Origin: Candidatus Kapaibacterium sp.
GTDB lineage: Bacteria > Bacteroidota > Ignavibacteria > Kapaibacteriales > Kapaibacteriaceae
DNA: 35,452 nucleotides
Reading direction: 5' to 3'
NCBI GenBank assembly: GCA_030830285.1
Contig: JAURNF010000037.1
Coordinates: 1-35,452 of the forward strand
The notes beneath the pieces are model-generated. The model ran no database searches. It worked only from the letters and a program-made list of their open reading frames with translations, and was not told where the DNA came from. The translations under genes were made by a program, and so were the position numbers. How positions within the stretch are numbered: the stretch's first letter is position 1; each line of letters begins with the position of its first letter. Shown in pieces: positions 1 to 9,894 of the stretch.

Positions 1-1101
1 CTTCTTTCCGCTCGGATTCCACGAGATGCCTGGTGTGAGGAAGTTCAGTTCCTCAAAGTCTGTTGAGCGTGCACTTGCGGCGAGCCGGCGAGGTTCCTTC
101 TTCTGCAAGTCCATCACCCACAGTCCGAACGTGTTATCACCACGATCGGAGAGAAACGCAACCGACTCACCGTCGGGTGAGATGGCCGGTGAGGTGTTGT
201 AGAAATTGTCTTGCTTCTGGTGATTCGTCAGGCGAGATGCAAAATCCTCGACGTAATCATAACGACTCACGTCAGGGAAATAGAACTTCTTCTCGTCCTT
301 CGCCCACTGTTCCGACATCTCCTCGTAGGTCATGCCGAATGCAGCACGGAATGTTCGATCCACATCGCCAATTGAGCGGAAGCGATTGAGCACTTCGCCG
401 ACCTTCCCCTTGCCGTACTTCGTTGCGATATACGACCAGAAGGCCTGACCACCACGATAGGCGAAATAGCCATTGAGCTGATTGATTCCACGCAGATACT
501 CACTCACGGCGACGTCACGCATGAACATGTCCGTCTTGACATCCAGACCCTGAGCACTTGAATACTCCGCGTATCCTTCGTTCATCCACAATGGGAGCAT
601 TGCAGCACCACTGTTGTTGATCAACGATTGCACAGACCCGCCGTAGAACATGTCATTGATGACTGCATGCACCAACTCGTGATGCACCACGTGCCGGAAC
701 TTCTGGTAATCACCTTCAAACGGAATCACAACACGATTCTTGAATAACTCTGTGACACCACCGATGCCCTCGGTCATAAACTCATCAATCACATTCGTTT
801 GCTGGAACTGATTATGTGAGTTGTAAATGATGAAGACAATGCGCTTCGTAAGCGAAAACGACAGTTCGTCTTGAATCTGTTTGAGAGCATCTTCAGCCTT
901 CAGTGCAGCATAGCGAGCGACGTACTCAGCGTCTCCGTGGAAGTAGACGTCGAAGTTGGCCGACTGGATATAGCGCCACTGAAATTTCTCGTACTGCTTC
1001 TTATTCTTCCCAAACGGCAGACTACCTGCGAGGAATTGCGCAGATGCTGGTTGAAGCGTGGCGAAGGCCACAAGCAATATGGTAAGTGCCACTGAGCGCA
1101 T
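1..1101 (-). CDS. Secreted peptidase-MA-like (HExxH) protein with start of a PD40/WD40-like beta-propeller; C-terminus runs off the window
   Basis: Open minus-strand frame from 1101 (alternative in-frame ATG at 1140) to the window edge. Translation MRSVALTILLVAFATLQPASAQFLAG (signal peptide), FRHVVHHELVHAVINDM (HExxH), LPLWMNEGYAEYSS (possible downstream Glu ligand), NTSPAISPDGESVAFLSDRGDNTFGLWVMDL (PD40-like blade). Missing from the ORF track because it has no stop inside the window. Confidence 0.85.
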   Translation of the reverse strand, partial: MRSVALTILLVAFATLQPASAQFLAGSLPFGKNKKQYEKFQWRYIQSANFDVYFHGDAEYVARYAALKAEDALKQIQDELSFSLTKRIVFIIYNSHNQFQQTNVIDEFMTEGIGGVTELFKNRVVIPFEGDYQKFRHVVHHELVHAVINDMFYGGSVQSLINNSGAAMLPLWMNEGYAEYSSAQGLDVKTDMFMRDVAVSEYLRGINQLNGYFAYRGGQAFWSYIATKYGKGKVGEVLNRFRSIGDVDRTFRAAFGMTYEEMSEQWAKDEKKFYFPDVSRYDYVEDFASRLTNHQKQDNFYNTSPAISPDGESVAFLSDRGDNTFGLWVMDLQKKEPRRLAASARSTDFEELNFLTPGISWNPSGKK

Positions 1102-1147
1102 GAGCTGCAAGACGCTGTTCGTGATGATGACGTATGTCATCGAAAAG

Positions 1148-1978
1148 TTACGTGGCAGATGGTCGTCGCTGCTGCGAACGCTTCGCAAGGAACTCAAGTC
1201 CGGCCTCAGCCGCAGCTTGTTCAGCATCCTTCTTATTCCGACCGGAACCACTGCCGATAACAGCATCGTCGACGATCACGTCAACCGTAAAGTGTTTCTC
1301 ATGGTCGGGTCCCTCCTCACGAGTAACGACATACCGCGGCGCAAGCTGTCCCTTGGCCTGCACGGTTTCGAGAAGAAGGCTCTTATAGTTGGTGTCGTGC
1401 ACCAGTGACTCCTGAACCATGATCGGCAGGAGTTTCTCGACAATAAACCGTCGCACGTCATCGAAACCTCGATCAAGGTAGATGGCTGCAATGATTGCCT
1501 CCAATGCATCAGCGAGCATGGAGTCGTTTCCACGCTGGAGCGATTGCGAAGCTGAGTAGCTCAGGAACAAGTAGTCGTCGAGTTTAATAGCGCGCGCGCA
1601 AATCGCGAGGCTCTTCTTATTGACAATCCACGAGCGCATCTTGGTGAGCTCGCCTTCCAACACCTCACGGTTGTTGTAGAACAAGTACTCAGCCGTTACC
1701 ATGCCGAGAATGGCATCGCCAAGGAACTCGAGACGTTCGTTCGAACGATGGTCTGGACTGTTGACGACTTGCAAGTACGAGCGATGCGTAAGCGCTTGCT
1801 CGTAAAGTGATGGCATGTGGATGTCAACGCCGAGAAGTTGCTCCAGCTCCGCAACCCGTTCGTCTGTAAGCACACCGACCGGTGGGAACAGCTCACGAAA
1901 CATCGCGTTGTTTGCCGAGCCACGAGTGGCGGCAAACTTCAGAAGATTCGCATAGAGCTGGCGGACGATGTCCTTCAC
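1148..1978 (-). CDS. rnc: Ribonuclease III
   Basis: RNase III signature NERLEFLGDAILGMV and a C-terminal dsRBD-like region (GSGSGRNKKDAEQAAAEAGLEFL); adjacent to fabF/acpP as is common. Confidence 0.96.
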   Translation of the reverse strand: MKDIVRQLYANLLKFAATRGSANNAMFRELFPPVGVLTDERVAELEQLLGVDIHMPSLYEQALTHRSYLQVVNSPDHRSNERLEFLGDAILGMVTAEYLFYNNREVLEGELTKMRSWIVNKKSLAICARAIKLDDYLFLSYSASQSLQRGNDSMLADALEAIIAAIYLDRGFDDVRRFIVEKLLPIMVQESLVHDTNYKSLLLETVQAKGQLAPRYVVTREEGPDHEKHFTVDVIVDDAVIGSGSGRNKKDAEQAAAEAGLEFLAKRSQQRRPSAT

Positions 1979-1981
1979 GAC

Positions 1982-3244
1982 TTAATCGACGTATGCTTTG
2001 AAACAGAGCGTTGCGTTGTGACCACCGAATCCGAACGTGTTGCTCAGAGCCGCACGAATCTTCATTGGTTGTGGGACATTCGCCACATAGTTCAGCGTAC
2101 ACTCTGGGTCAGGCGTAAACTGGTTGATCGTCGGAGGCGCAATACCGTTGACAATTGCCATCGTTGTAGCGATTGCCTCAACCGCACCCGCCGCACCGAG
2201 GAGGTGACCAGTCATGGACTTGGTTGAGCTAACAAGCAGGTTCGCCGCATGATCACCAAACACACTCATGATTGCCGCTGATTCAGACTTATCGTTGAAT
2301 GCAGTCGACGTTCCGTGTGCGTTGATGTAGTCGATATCCGTTGGCTCAAGTCCTGCATCTTGAATGGCAAGCTTCATGGAGCGGACGGCTCCCTCGCCCC
2401 CTGCCGCAGGTTGCGTGATGTGGTAGGCGTCATCTGTGAGGCCGATACCAGCAAGTTCTGCGAGAATTGTCGCGCCACGGTTCTGTGCGTGCTCGAGCGT
2501 CTCGAGTACGAGAATACCACCGCCTTCACCCATCACAAATCCATCGCGATCCTTATCGAACGGACGGCTAGCTGTGGATGGATCATCGTTGCGTGTTGAA
2601 AGTGCCTTCATGGCATTGAAACCACCAATACCCATTGGGCAAACGACGGCTTCTGAACCACCGGCAAGCATGACATCGGCCATGCCGCGCTGCATCAACA
2701 TCAGCGCATCAGCGATAGAGTGCGACGACGTAGCACATGCTGATACTGTTCCGTAGTTCGGGCCCTTCAGGCCGTAGCGAATAGCAATGTGACCAGCAGC
2801 GATATCCGAAATGAGCATCGGAACAAAGAACGGCGAAATGCGGTCAGGCTTTCCACCGCGCTCGTAGAGGTTTTGCTGCTGGTGATGGTACGTCCACATA
2901 CCACCGATGCCCGATCCGAAGACGACACCAACGCGCTCGCGGTTCGTCTTCTCGAAATCGATTCCTGCATGCTCCACAGCCATGATCGCTGCAGACATAG
3001 CAAACTGAGTAAAGAGGTCCATACGCTGGACCTCTTTTCTCGTGATGTGAATCGTTGGATCGTAGTTCTTTACCTCTGCGGCAAAGCGCGTATCGAAGTC
3101 AGTTGCATCAAAGCGTGTAATGGGAGCCGCACCGCTGCGTCCCTCCATCATACCGTTCCAGAATTCAGCAGCCGTGTTGCCGATTGGCGTGATGGCACCG
3201 ATTCCTGTAATGACTACTCGTTGAAGCTGTCTCGACATACGCAC
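1982..3244 (-). CDS. fabF: 3-oxoacyl-[acyl-carrier-protein] synthase II
   Basis: VVITGIGAITPIGNT, active-site VSACATSSHSIADAL, HGTSTAFND, GHLLGAAGAVEA, NTFGFGGHNATL. Confidence 0.97.
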   Translation of the reverse strand: MRMSRQLQRVVITGIGAITPIGNTAAEFWNGMMEGRSGAAPITRFDATDFDTRFAAEVKNYDPTIHITRKEVQRMDLFTQFAMSAAIMAVEHAGIDFEKTNRERVGVVFGSGIGGMWTYHHQQQNLYERGGKPDRISPFFVPMLISDIAAGHIAIRYGLKGPNYGTVSACATSSHSIADALMLMQRGMADVMLAGGSEAVVCPMGIGGFNAMKALSTRNDDPSTASRPFDKDRDGFVMGEGGGILVLETLEHAQNRGATILAELAGIGLTDDAYHITQPAAGGEGAVRSMKLAIQDAGLEPTDIDYINAHGTSTAFNDKSESAAIMSVFGDHAANLLVSSTKSMTGHLLGAAGAVEAIATTMAIVNGIAPPTINQFTPDPECTLNYVANVPQPMKIRAALSNTFGFGGHNATLCFKAYVD

Positions 3245-3272
3245 CTACAGTGTTGATCGCAGAGAAAAATGG

Positions 3273-3506
3273 TTAAGACTTCGACTCGATGTACGTGATC
3301 GCGTCGCCAACTGTTTGGATCTTCTCAGCATCGCTGTCTTCGATCGTCAGGTTGAATGCGCGCTCGAACTCCATGATGAGTTCAACAGTGTCAAGCGAGT
3401 CTGCACCAAGGTCGCTCGTGAACGAGGCTGTTGGTGTTACTTGTGATTCTTCAACACCGAGCTTCGAAACGATGATCTCGGTGACTTTTTGTGCCACTGC
3501 GGACAT
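3273..3506 (-). CDS. acpP: Acyl carrier protein
   Basis: [51 protein letters not shown] with the DSL phosphopantetheine site. Start trimmed to the ATG at 3506 from the longer track ORF. Confidence 0.97.
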   Translation of the reverse strand: MSAVAQKVTEIIVSKLGVEESQVTPTASFTSDLGADSLDTVELIMEFERAFNLTIEDSDAEKIQTVGDAITYIESKS

Positions 3507-3559
3507 ACTAAACCCTTGAAAAATGAGGTTGGAAATTGATTCGACGTTGTAGCCTTGTA

Positions 3560-4312
3560 TTACATCGCAAGCCCACCGCACACGTTCAGAACCTGACCAG
3601 TGACGTAGGACGACTCCTGAGCGAGAAAGAACGACACAACACTTGCAATCTCATCGGCTTGAGCTCCGCGCTTCAGTGGGATATTCCCAAAGAACGCCGC
3701 CTTCTGATCTTCCGTGAGTTTGTCCGTCATGTCGGTTTCTACGAAACCAGGAGCCACACAATTTACAGAAACGTTACGACTTGCCAGTTCCCGCGCGAGG
3801 CTCTTGGTAAGTCCGACCAGACCCGCCTTTGCACTGCTGTAATTCACCTGTCCAGCATTACCCTGGAGTCCGACGATGCTCCCGATGTTCACGATGCGTC
3901 CGCTGCGCTGCGACATCATCGGACGCGCAGCCGCTTTGCATGCGTAGAACACACCACTGAGGTTTGTTTCGATAACGTCGTGCCAATCCTTGGAACCCAT
4001 TCGCATAATGAGTCCATCCTTGGTGATGCCGGCATTATTAACAAGTCCATCAAGTCGTCCGCCCTGAGCAACCACAGCCTCAATAAACTCCTTGACGCTG
4101 TCTTCATTGCTGACATCTACCTGGAGGAATGTCACTGTTCCGCCGGCAGCACGTATCTCGGCAGCAATAGCATCTGCACGTGTCGAGCTAGCGTTGTACG
4201 TGGCAAACACGTGAGCGCCTTCGGCACAGAGTCTGCGCACGATTGCTTCACCAATTCCACGCGCACCGCCCGTTACTGCGATGACCTTCCCTGTATGTGC
4301 GAATGTTCCCAT
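3560..4312 (-). CDS. fabG: 3-oxoacyl-[acyl-carrier-protein] reductase
   Basis: SDR motifs [23 protein letters not shown]; located between acpP and fabD. Confidence 0.97.
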   Translation of the reverse strand: MGTFAHTGKVIAVTGGARGIGEAIVRRLCAEGAHVFATYNASSTRADAIAAEIRAAGGTVTFLQVDVSNEDSVKEFIEAVVAQGGRLDGLVNNAGITKDGLIMRMGSKDWHDVIETNLSGVFYACKAAARPMMSQRSGRIVNIGSIVGLQGNAGQVNYSSAKAGLVGLTKSLARELASRNVSVNCVAPGFVETDMTDKLTEDQKAAFFGNIPLKRGAQADEIASVVSFFLAQESSYVTGQVLNVCGGLAM

Positions 4313-4330
4313 GCTTGCGTCTCCGATCGT

Positions 4331-5266
4331 TTATGCTACCTGTTCAGAAAATCGCTGGACATCTGCCCAGGTGTCAATTCCGTCAATTGAGGCTTCGGCA
4401 AGTGTCCGCTTTACAAGGCCTTGAAGCACCTTACCTGGACCAATTTCTACGAAGCTTGTGATGCCATCGTTCCACATCGCATGCATTGTTCCGGTCCACA
4501 GAACCGGCGCGGTAAGCTGCGCAATGGCCGCCTGCTGGAGCTCGGCAGCGGTTGTGACCGCCGAAGCCGATACGTTGACGTAGACAGCGACCGAGGCATC
4601 GGCAAATGGAGTTGCCAGGATGCTTTCTGCCAGACCATTCTGTGCTTCCGCGAGAAGGGGCGAGTGAAACGCACCACTTACTTGGAGTTCCTTCACGAGC
4701 TTCGCCCCGCGTTCCTTGAAGATCGGCATGCATGAACGGACATATTCTGCGCTTCCGCTAATGACAACCTGACCGGGCGAGTTAAAGTTGGCTGGGACAA
4801 GTGTTGCGTCCCCTCCCTTGTTGAGTTCCGAGCATACCGCACGAACGGTATCGTCATCCATGCCAACAATCGCAGCCATGGTACCTGGCAGACGATTGCC
4901 TGCCTCGAACATCAGGGTAGCGCGGCGCTGAACGAGTCGCAGCGCGTCGTCGAAGCTGAGAACCCCAGCGGCATACAATGCAGAATACTCACCCAGTGAG
5001 TGCCCTGCGACGGCCTTCATTCGTGCTTGCGCACCTGTTGTTTCAAGGAGAATGGCCTCGTGGAGGAACAACGCAGGCTGCGTATACCGTGTCTGGCGCA
5101 GTTCATCGTCAGGTCCATTGGACATGATTCCAAGAAGGTCATATCCCAGAACATCGTTAGCACGCTGTGCGAGCGCGCGTGCGCGGTCGTCAGCGGCAAT
5201 AATGTCCGCTGCCATGCCGACGTATTGCGAACCTTGTCCAGAAAACACTAGAGCGGTTGAAGACAT
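4331..5266 (-). CDS. fabD: Malonyl-CoA:ACP transacylase
   Basis: VFSGQGSQYVGM, GHSLGEYSALYAAG, GAFHSPLL. Confidence 0.97.
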   Translation of the reverse strand: MSSTALVFSGQGSQYVGMAADIIAADDRARALAQRANDVLGYDLLGIMSNGPDDELRQTRYTQPALFLHEAILLETTGAQARMKAVAGHSLGEYSALYAAGVLSFDDALRLVQRRATLMFEAGNRLPGTMAAIVGMDDDTVRAVCSELNKGGDATLVPANFNSPGQVVISGSAEYVRSCMPIFKERGAKLVKELQVSGAFHSPLLAEAQNGLAESILATPFADASVAVYVNVSASAVTTAAELQQAAIAQLTAPVLWTGTMHAMWNDGITSFVEIGPGKVLQGLVKRTLAEASIDGIDTWADVQRFSEQVA

Positions 5267-5281
5267 AGATCGTGCCTTTGG

Positions 5282-6271
5282 TTAGGTATCAATCGACCAG
5301 CGAACAAGAACGCTACCCCAGGTGTATCCTGCGCCAAACGACGACAATACAAGGTAGTCACCCTTCGAAACCTTCTTGTTCATGTGGAGTTCCGACAAAC
5401 AGATCGGAATCGTTCCGGCAGTTGTGTTGCCATATCGATCGATGTTGATCATGACCTTATCGCGGGAGAGTCCCATGCGGTCGGCTGTCGCATCGATGAT
5501 GCGGAGGTTCGCCTGATGTGGAACGAGCCACGAAACATTATCTGCTGTAAGGTTGTTGCGCTGCATGATTTCAAACGACACATCAGCCATACCCTTCACA
5601 GCGCTCTTGAACACAGCCTGTCCTTCTTGATAGACAAAGTGTTCACGATTGGTAACGGTCTCGATCGATGGTGGACGGAGACTACCACCTGCCTTCTGAT
5701 GAAGGAAGTCTTCTCCTCGACCATCCATGCGGAGGATGTGGTCGACAACACCGAAGGAGTCATCCTCGGTTGCCTCGAGCAACACTGCTCCACCGCCGTC
5801 ACCGAACAACACACACGTTGTACGGTCTTCGAAATTCAAGATCGAACTCATTTTGTCGCCACCGAGAACCAACGCACGCTTCACAGCGCCAGATTCCACC
5901 ATCTTGGCACCCGTGACGAGTGCATACAGGAAGCCAGAGCATGCACCTGCAAGGTCGAAGCCCCACGCATTTGTCGCGCCGAGCTTCCGTTGGAGAATGG
6001 CTGCCGACGATGGGAACACACGATCTGGCGTGATCGTAGCGAGGATGATCAGATCGATATCCTCTGGTGTTAACCCGCGTTGCTCAAGCACACTCTTTGC
6101 TGCAGGCAACAGAATGTCGGTTACACCACCTTCGAAGGCGAAGTGGCGTTCGGTGATGCCCGTACGAGTCTTGATCCACTCGTCGTTCGTGTCAATCTTG
6201 CTCTCGAACCAAACGTTGTCATACACGTCGGGTGGAACATTATGCGCTACTGCTGTGATTGCGGCCTTCAT
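5282..6271 (-). CDS. fabH: 3-oxoacyl-[acyl-carrier-protein] synthase III
   Basis: DLAGACSGFLYAL (Cys), VPHQANLRI (His), GNTTAGTIP (Asn). Confidence 0.97.
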   Translation of the reverse strand: MKAAITAVAHNVPPDVYDNVWFESKIDTNDEWIKTRTGITERHFAFEGGVTDILLPAAKSVLEQRGLTPEDIDLIILATITPDRVFPSSAAILQRKLGATNAWGFDLAGACSGFLYALVTGAKMVESGAVKRALVLGGDKMSSILNFEDRTTCVLFGDGGGAVLLEATEDDSFGVVDHILRMDGRGEDFLHQKAGGSLRPPSIETVTNREHFVYQEGQAVFKSAVKGMADVSFEIMQRNNLTADNVSWLVPHQANLRIIDATADRMGLSRDKVMINIDRYGNTTAGTIPICLSELHMNKKVSKGDYLVLSSFGAGYTWGSVLVRWSIDT

Positions 6272-7326
6272 ATCTGTTCCTTCGCTGCTGTTGCTGCATG
6301 TGCAAGTGCACGTTCAATTGTACCGTTGACATCCTTTCGAACTACTTCTTCAGCCCGAAGGATCATGTTTGCTAGCGCCTTTGGTGAACTGCTGCCGTGG
6401 CCAATGATCGTCACACCATTCACGCCGAGCAGTGGCACACCACCATACTCTTGATAGTCCATACCACTGAGCGCCTTCCGAAGCACAGGAGTGAACGCTG
6501 CCATGGCCAGCTTCTGAAGAATGCCGCGATTGGCATAGGCGCGGAAACGTTCTTTCAAGAAGCTGAGAATACTCTCGGCAAACTTGAGAACGATGTTGCC
6601 CTCGAAACCATCGCATACAACAACGTCAACTGTGCCGGCGAGAATATCACGCCCTTCCACGTTACCAGCGAAATTGACGCCGTTCGTGCGAAGCAACTCG
6701 TATGATTGTTGTGCTACCTCGGTGCCCTTGCCAGGTTCTTCTCCAACATTGAGCAAACCCACAGTGGGTGAGGTAACGCCATTCATGAGCTGCGTGTACA
6801 CGCTTCCCATGACAGCGTAATCAGAGAGGAACTTCGGCTTACTGTCGACATTGGCACCAACGTCGAGAAGCAGCGTTGGGCGACCTGTCTTGGTCGGAAG
6901 AAATGTGCCAATAGTTGGACGGCTCACGCCGGGGATACGACCACACAACATCGTCGACGTTGCCATCACTCCACCGGTGTTGCCTGCACTGACAAATGCG
7001 TCAGCCTTGCCTTGACGGACAAGGTCGAGACCCATGTACAAGGATGAGGTCTTTCGCTGCTTTACGATCGATGAGGGCTCGTCGCCCATTGCGATCACAT
7101 CGTCGGCATGCACGATCGAAACACGAGGATGCGCTGCATTGGAGCCGAGGGCTGCAACAAGTTCAGGCTCACGTCCTACCAAGATGAGTTCGATCAACGA
7201 CGATCGGTCAAGAGCTTGGATCACTCCCTGAACTTCATTTCCGGGCGCAAAATCACCGCCCATCGCGTCTACAACAATGCGGACGGGACGAACAGATTCG
7301 CTACCAGTGTGTGCGACGTCAGTCAC
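6268..7326 (-). CDS. plsX: Phosphate acyltransferase PlsX
   Basis: RIVVDAMGGDFAPGNEVQGV, SAGNTGGVMATS, CDGFEGNIVLKFAE, GGVPLLGVNGVTIIGHGSS. GTG start at 7326; overlaps the fabH start. Confidence 0.96.
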   Translation of the reverse strand: MTDVAHTGSESVRPVRIVVDAMGGDFAPGNEVQGVIQALDRSSLIELILVGREPELVAALGSNAAHPRVSIVHADDVIAMGDEPSSIVKQRKTSSLYMGLDLVRQGKADAFVSAGNTGGVMATSTMLCGRIPGVSRPTIGTFLPTKTGRPTLLLDVGANVDSKPKFLSDYAVMGSVYTQLMNGVTSPTVGLLNVGEEPGKGTEVAQQSYELLRTNGVNFAGNVEGRDILAGTVDVVVCDGFEGNIVLKFAESILSFLKERFRAYANRGILQKLAMAAFTPVLRKALSGMDYQEYGGVPLLGVNGVTIIGHGSSSPKALANMILRAEEVVRKDVNGTIERALAHAATAAKEQI

Positions 7327-7362
7327 GGATGATCCCCAGAGGGGTCTCCTCCACGTGAATGC

Positions 7363-7539
7363 TTAGTCAACCGTGATGATCTTGCGGCCGTTGTAGTAGC
7401 CACATGATGGACACACGATGTGTGGTTGCTTTGCAGCGCTACAGTTTGGGCATGACATCACCGTTGGTGCTGTTGCCTTGTAGTGTGTACGGCGCTTGGC
7501 ACCGCGGGATTTCGAGTGGCGTCGCTTTGGATTCGGCAT
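7363..7539 (-). CDS. rpmF: 50S ribosomal protein L32, Cys4 zinc type
   Basis: 58-aa translation MPNPKRRHSKSRGAKRRTHYKATAPTVMSCPNCSAAKQPHIVCPSCGYYNGRKIITVD; below the ORF-track length cutoff. Conserved position upstream of plsX. Confidence 0.96.
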   Translation of the reverse strand: MPNPKRRHSKSRGAKRRTHYKATAPTVMSCPNCSAAKQPHIVCPSCGYYNGRKIITVD

Positions 7540-7555
7540 GACTGTACCTCAAGGT

Positions 7556-8083
7556 TTACGTTCGATGGATGTTTTTCAGAGCTTCCCACCGATCATCGAC
7601 GTCATTCGACGGCTGTTCGGCGTCACGCCCCTTTATGCTTGGAAAGATCTCGTCAAGGTTCTTGTCTCGATAGGCCGGTGCCACACGCCGAGCGGGTATC
7701 GCAAGTGTAAGCACTTGCCGTACGTCTTCGGTGATGTCAATGGCCTTGTCGTCATCGCGAAGCCCCCGAACTTCTTCATCATCAAGCTCTGCGATGCGTC
7801 CACGTTGTTCAGCCGCTAATGCGGTGTCTACGCGATACTCGAGTTCAAACGACGCTTCGAGGGGTTCGTCGTATTCTTCGAGTGAACGATCACATATCAA
7901 CCGAGCTGTTGCTGCTGCCGTAGCAAACACCGTATAGCGTCCACCAACATGCTTCTGCATTAGCCCTTCGACGACAACGTCTTGCGTAAACTCCGAGCTT
8001 AGGCCGGGAATGTCTGACGCGTGAACCGTCATCGCGAATGGATGATTACCGTCCCGAATTCCCACGATGGAGATGTCTATCAT
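7556..8083 (-). CDS. DUF177 (YceD-like) protein
   Basis: Directly upstream of rpmF; acidic C-terminal DUF177-like pattern (ELEYRVD...DDDKAIDITEDVRQVLTLAIPARRVAPAYRDKN). ATG at 8083 (MIDISIVGIRD) preferred over GTG at 8131. Confidence 0.8.
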   Translation of the reverse strand: MIDISIVGIRDGNHPFAMTVHASDIPGLSSEFTQDVVVEGLMQKHVGGRYTVFATAAATARLICDRSLEEYDEPLEASFELEYRVDTALAAEQRGRIAELDDEEVRGLRDDDKAIDITEDVRQVLTLAIPARRVAPAYRDKNLDEIFPSIKGRDAEQPSNDVDDRWEALKNIHRT

Positions 8084-8166
8084 GGTCGTCCGGTTAGGTC
8101 CAATGTTGACAAGACTACGAAAATACGGCACTTAGCTGTTTTTCCAAAACAGCACTGGGGTGAGGA

Positions 8167-9894
8167 TCACCCACCAAGAGCCTTGAGGTTCTTCTTGGCG
8201 GCCTCATTATTCGGGTTGAGCTTCAGAACCTCTCGGTAGGCGCGCTTGGCGTTTTCAGCGTCTTGGAGACCCTGATAGCCAATTGCGAGGTACAACCACG
8301 CCGTTACTGACTTTGGATCAAGCTCCGTAGCGACCTTGCTACGAGAAACGATCGTAGACCACTGTTTTTCTTGAAGGGCGCGATCATTGAGTCGGGCGAT
8401 AGCGCCGATAGCCAGTTTTCGCTCGTCTGGGCTTGTCGACGTCTTGGCTGCTTCGATGATTTCATCGAGGAGGTCCTCGCCACGGTCAACCTCGCCCTTT
8501 GCGATGTATGTCTCGCCAAGTCGGGTCTTTGCATACGGATATCCTGGCTTCAGCGCGAGAGCCTTCTCGTACGAAACAATTGCGCTGTCGAGCAAGCTGT
8601 CAGCAAAGAAGTTGTTTCCAATGAAGACATGGATCTTTGGGTCGAGCGTGTCGTTACAGTTCTCGAGACGCTTACGGTAGATTTCCGTCGATCGTGCATA
8701 CATCGCGCGGTCCTGCAGCAGAATTCCATACTGGAACATGAACCGGCACTGCTTGGGGTCACGATCAGCTGCCTCTGCCATCACGTTGATGGCATTAGCT
8801 GTGTCGCCACTGACGACGAGCGCCACTCCATAGAACCAATAGTCCATGTTGTCCCAGCGACTCTTCACAGGGGTTGCATCTGTGTATCCCTTGACGCATT
8901 CCTTCCACTGACGCGACGTGAAGCTACACTTGGCAAGCATCAGCGCTACGTGTGGTCGCAACGAATCGACGCGAGATGCCACATCATCAAGGTGGATCTT
9001 TGCCGAATCGCACTTGTTCTGCTTGAAGTACGACTCACCAAGATACCACGAAGCAAGGTTCTCCCCTGTGCCCAGTGGACGAAGTTCACGGTAGCGAAGC
9101 AACGCCTGTGAAGCCTGTGCATACCGGCCAACAAGGTTGAGGATCTTCCCCTGCTCGTACCATGCACGTGCGTTCTTTGGATCAAGGTCGGTTACGTTAT
9201 CCCATGCTTCGAACGAACGCTTGACGTACTCAGCCTTGAGATCCTTATCGGACTCACGGTTTGCCATCTTCCAGTAACAGATGGCAAGATTGAAGTATGC
9301 CATGACATAGGACTTGTCGAGTTTAATCGCCTCTTCGTAGTTCTGAACTGCAAGTTCGAACACAGGGAACGGCTTGCTGCTGAAGTAGATGTTGCCGAGA
9401 GCAATGTATGCCGATGCACTCGATGAGTGCTTGTCACGAGCAGTCGTTGCAACAAGCTCCGCCGAACGCAGACTGTCAGCAGCTACCAGCGCATTGACGA
9501 GCTCAAGACTTACATCTACATCATCGCGCTTTTTTAGGGCCTTGCGAAGCATCGTCGAAGCTTCAGCTGGCTGCCCTGCCTCGCGAAGTGCCTCACCGTA
9601 CAGAAGGATACGCTCTTCTTCCTCGTTATCGTCTTCGTACACGCGACGTGCATACGTCAGCGCTGTATCACGAATGTCGAGTTCAAGGTAGACGCGCGCA
9701 GCAACAACAAGGACGTCCATATCCTGAGGCGAGCTCGCTACCGCCTTGCGGATGTGTCCCAGCGCAGCTACCCACTCACGCTCCTTGATGGCTTCCTTGG
9801 CTTTGGAGAAGTCATCAGCTACCATCGTCACCGTGGTCAGGATAGCAGTCAGCGCTATCAGAACTGTGGTACGAGCAGATATCATCGCAAGCAT
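8167..9894 (-). CDS. Exported tetratricopeptide-repeat protein
   Basis: Signal-like MLAMISARTTVLIALTAILTTVTMVADDF, then many TPR-like repeats (AYIALGNIYFSS, AYFNLAICYWKMA, AWYEQGKILNLVGRYAQASQAL, AWLYLAIGYQGLQDAENAKRAYREVLKLNPNN). An alternative ATG at 9984 extends it by 30 codons. Confidence 0.85.
   Translation of the reverse strand: MLAMISARTTVLIALTAILTTVTMVADDFSKAKEAIKEREWVAALGHIRKAVASSPQDMDVLVVAARVYLELDIRDTALTYARRVYEDDNEEEERILLYGEALREAGQPAEASTMLRKALKKRDDVDVSLELVNALVAADSLRSAELVATTARDKHSSSASAYIALGNIYFSSKPFPVFELAVQNYEEAIKLDKSYVMAYFNLAICYWKMANRESDKDLKAEYVKRSFEAWDNVTDLDPKNARAWYEQGKILNLVGRYAQASQALLRYRELRPLGTGENLASWYLGESYFKQNKCDSAKIHLDDVASRVDSLRPHVALMLAKCSFTSRQWKECVKGYTDATPVKSRWDNMDYWFYGVALVVSGDTANAINVMAEAADRDPKQCRFMFQYGILLQDRAMYARSTEIYRKRLENCNDTLDPKIHVFIGNNFFADSLLDSAIVSYEKALALKPGYPYAKTRLGETYIAKGEVDRGEDLLDEIIEAAKTSTSPDERKLAIGAIARLNDRALQEKQWSTIVSRSKVATELDPKSVTAWLYLAIGYQGLQDAENAKRAYREVLKLNPNNEAAKKNLKALGG

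Noticed and set aside
63-3256. Numerous plus-strand ORFs (e.g. 63..389, 871..1095, 1817..2227, 2789..3256) opposite the peptidase/rnc/fabF genes
   Set aside because: They lie antisense to confidently identified genes, have low-complexity or atypical composition and no recognisable motifs. This is expected ORF shadowing at this GC content.
3536-4390. 284-aa plus-strand ORF antisense to fabG
   Set aside because: Long, but exactly antisense to a complete fabG. Cys/His-rich, Arg-rich nonsense composition with no domain pattern.
5384-6329. Plus-strand ORFs of 229 aa and 200 aa antisense to fabH
   Set aside because: Antisense shadows of fabH; no start context or family resemblance.
7331-7346. CCCC-AGA-GGGG mini-hairpin between rpmF and plsX as a possible riboswitch or terminator
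   Set aside because: Only 4 bp of perfect stem with a 3-nt loop; it overlaps the likely plsX Shine-Dalgarno region, so the G-run is explained by that.
1982-8083. DUF177-rpmF-plsX-fabH-fabD-fabG-acpP-fabF-rnc as a novel cluster
   Set aside because: This is the classical, widely conserved fatty-acid/phospholipid synthesis gene order; not novel.
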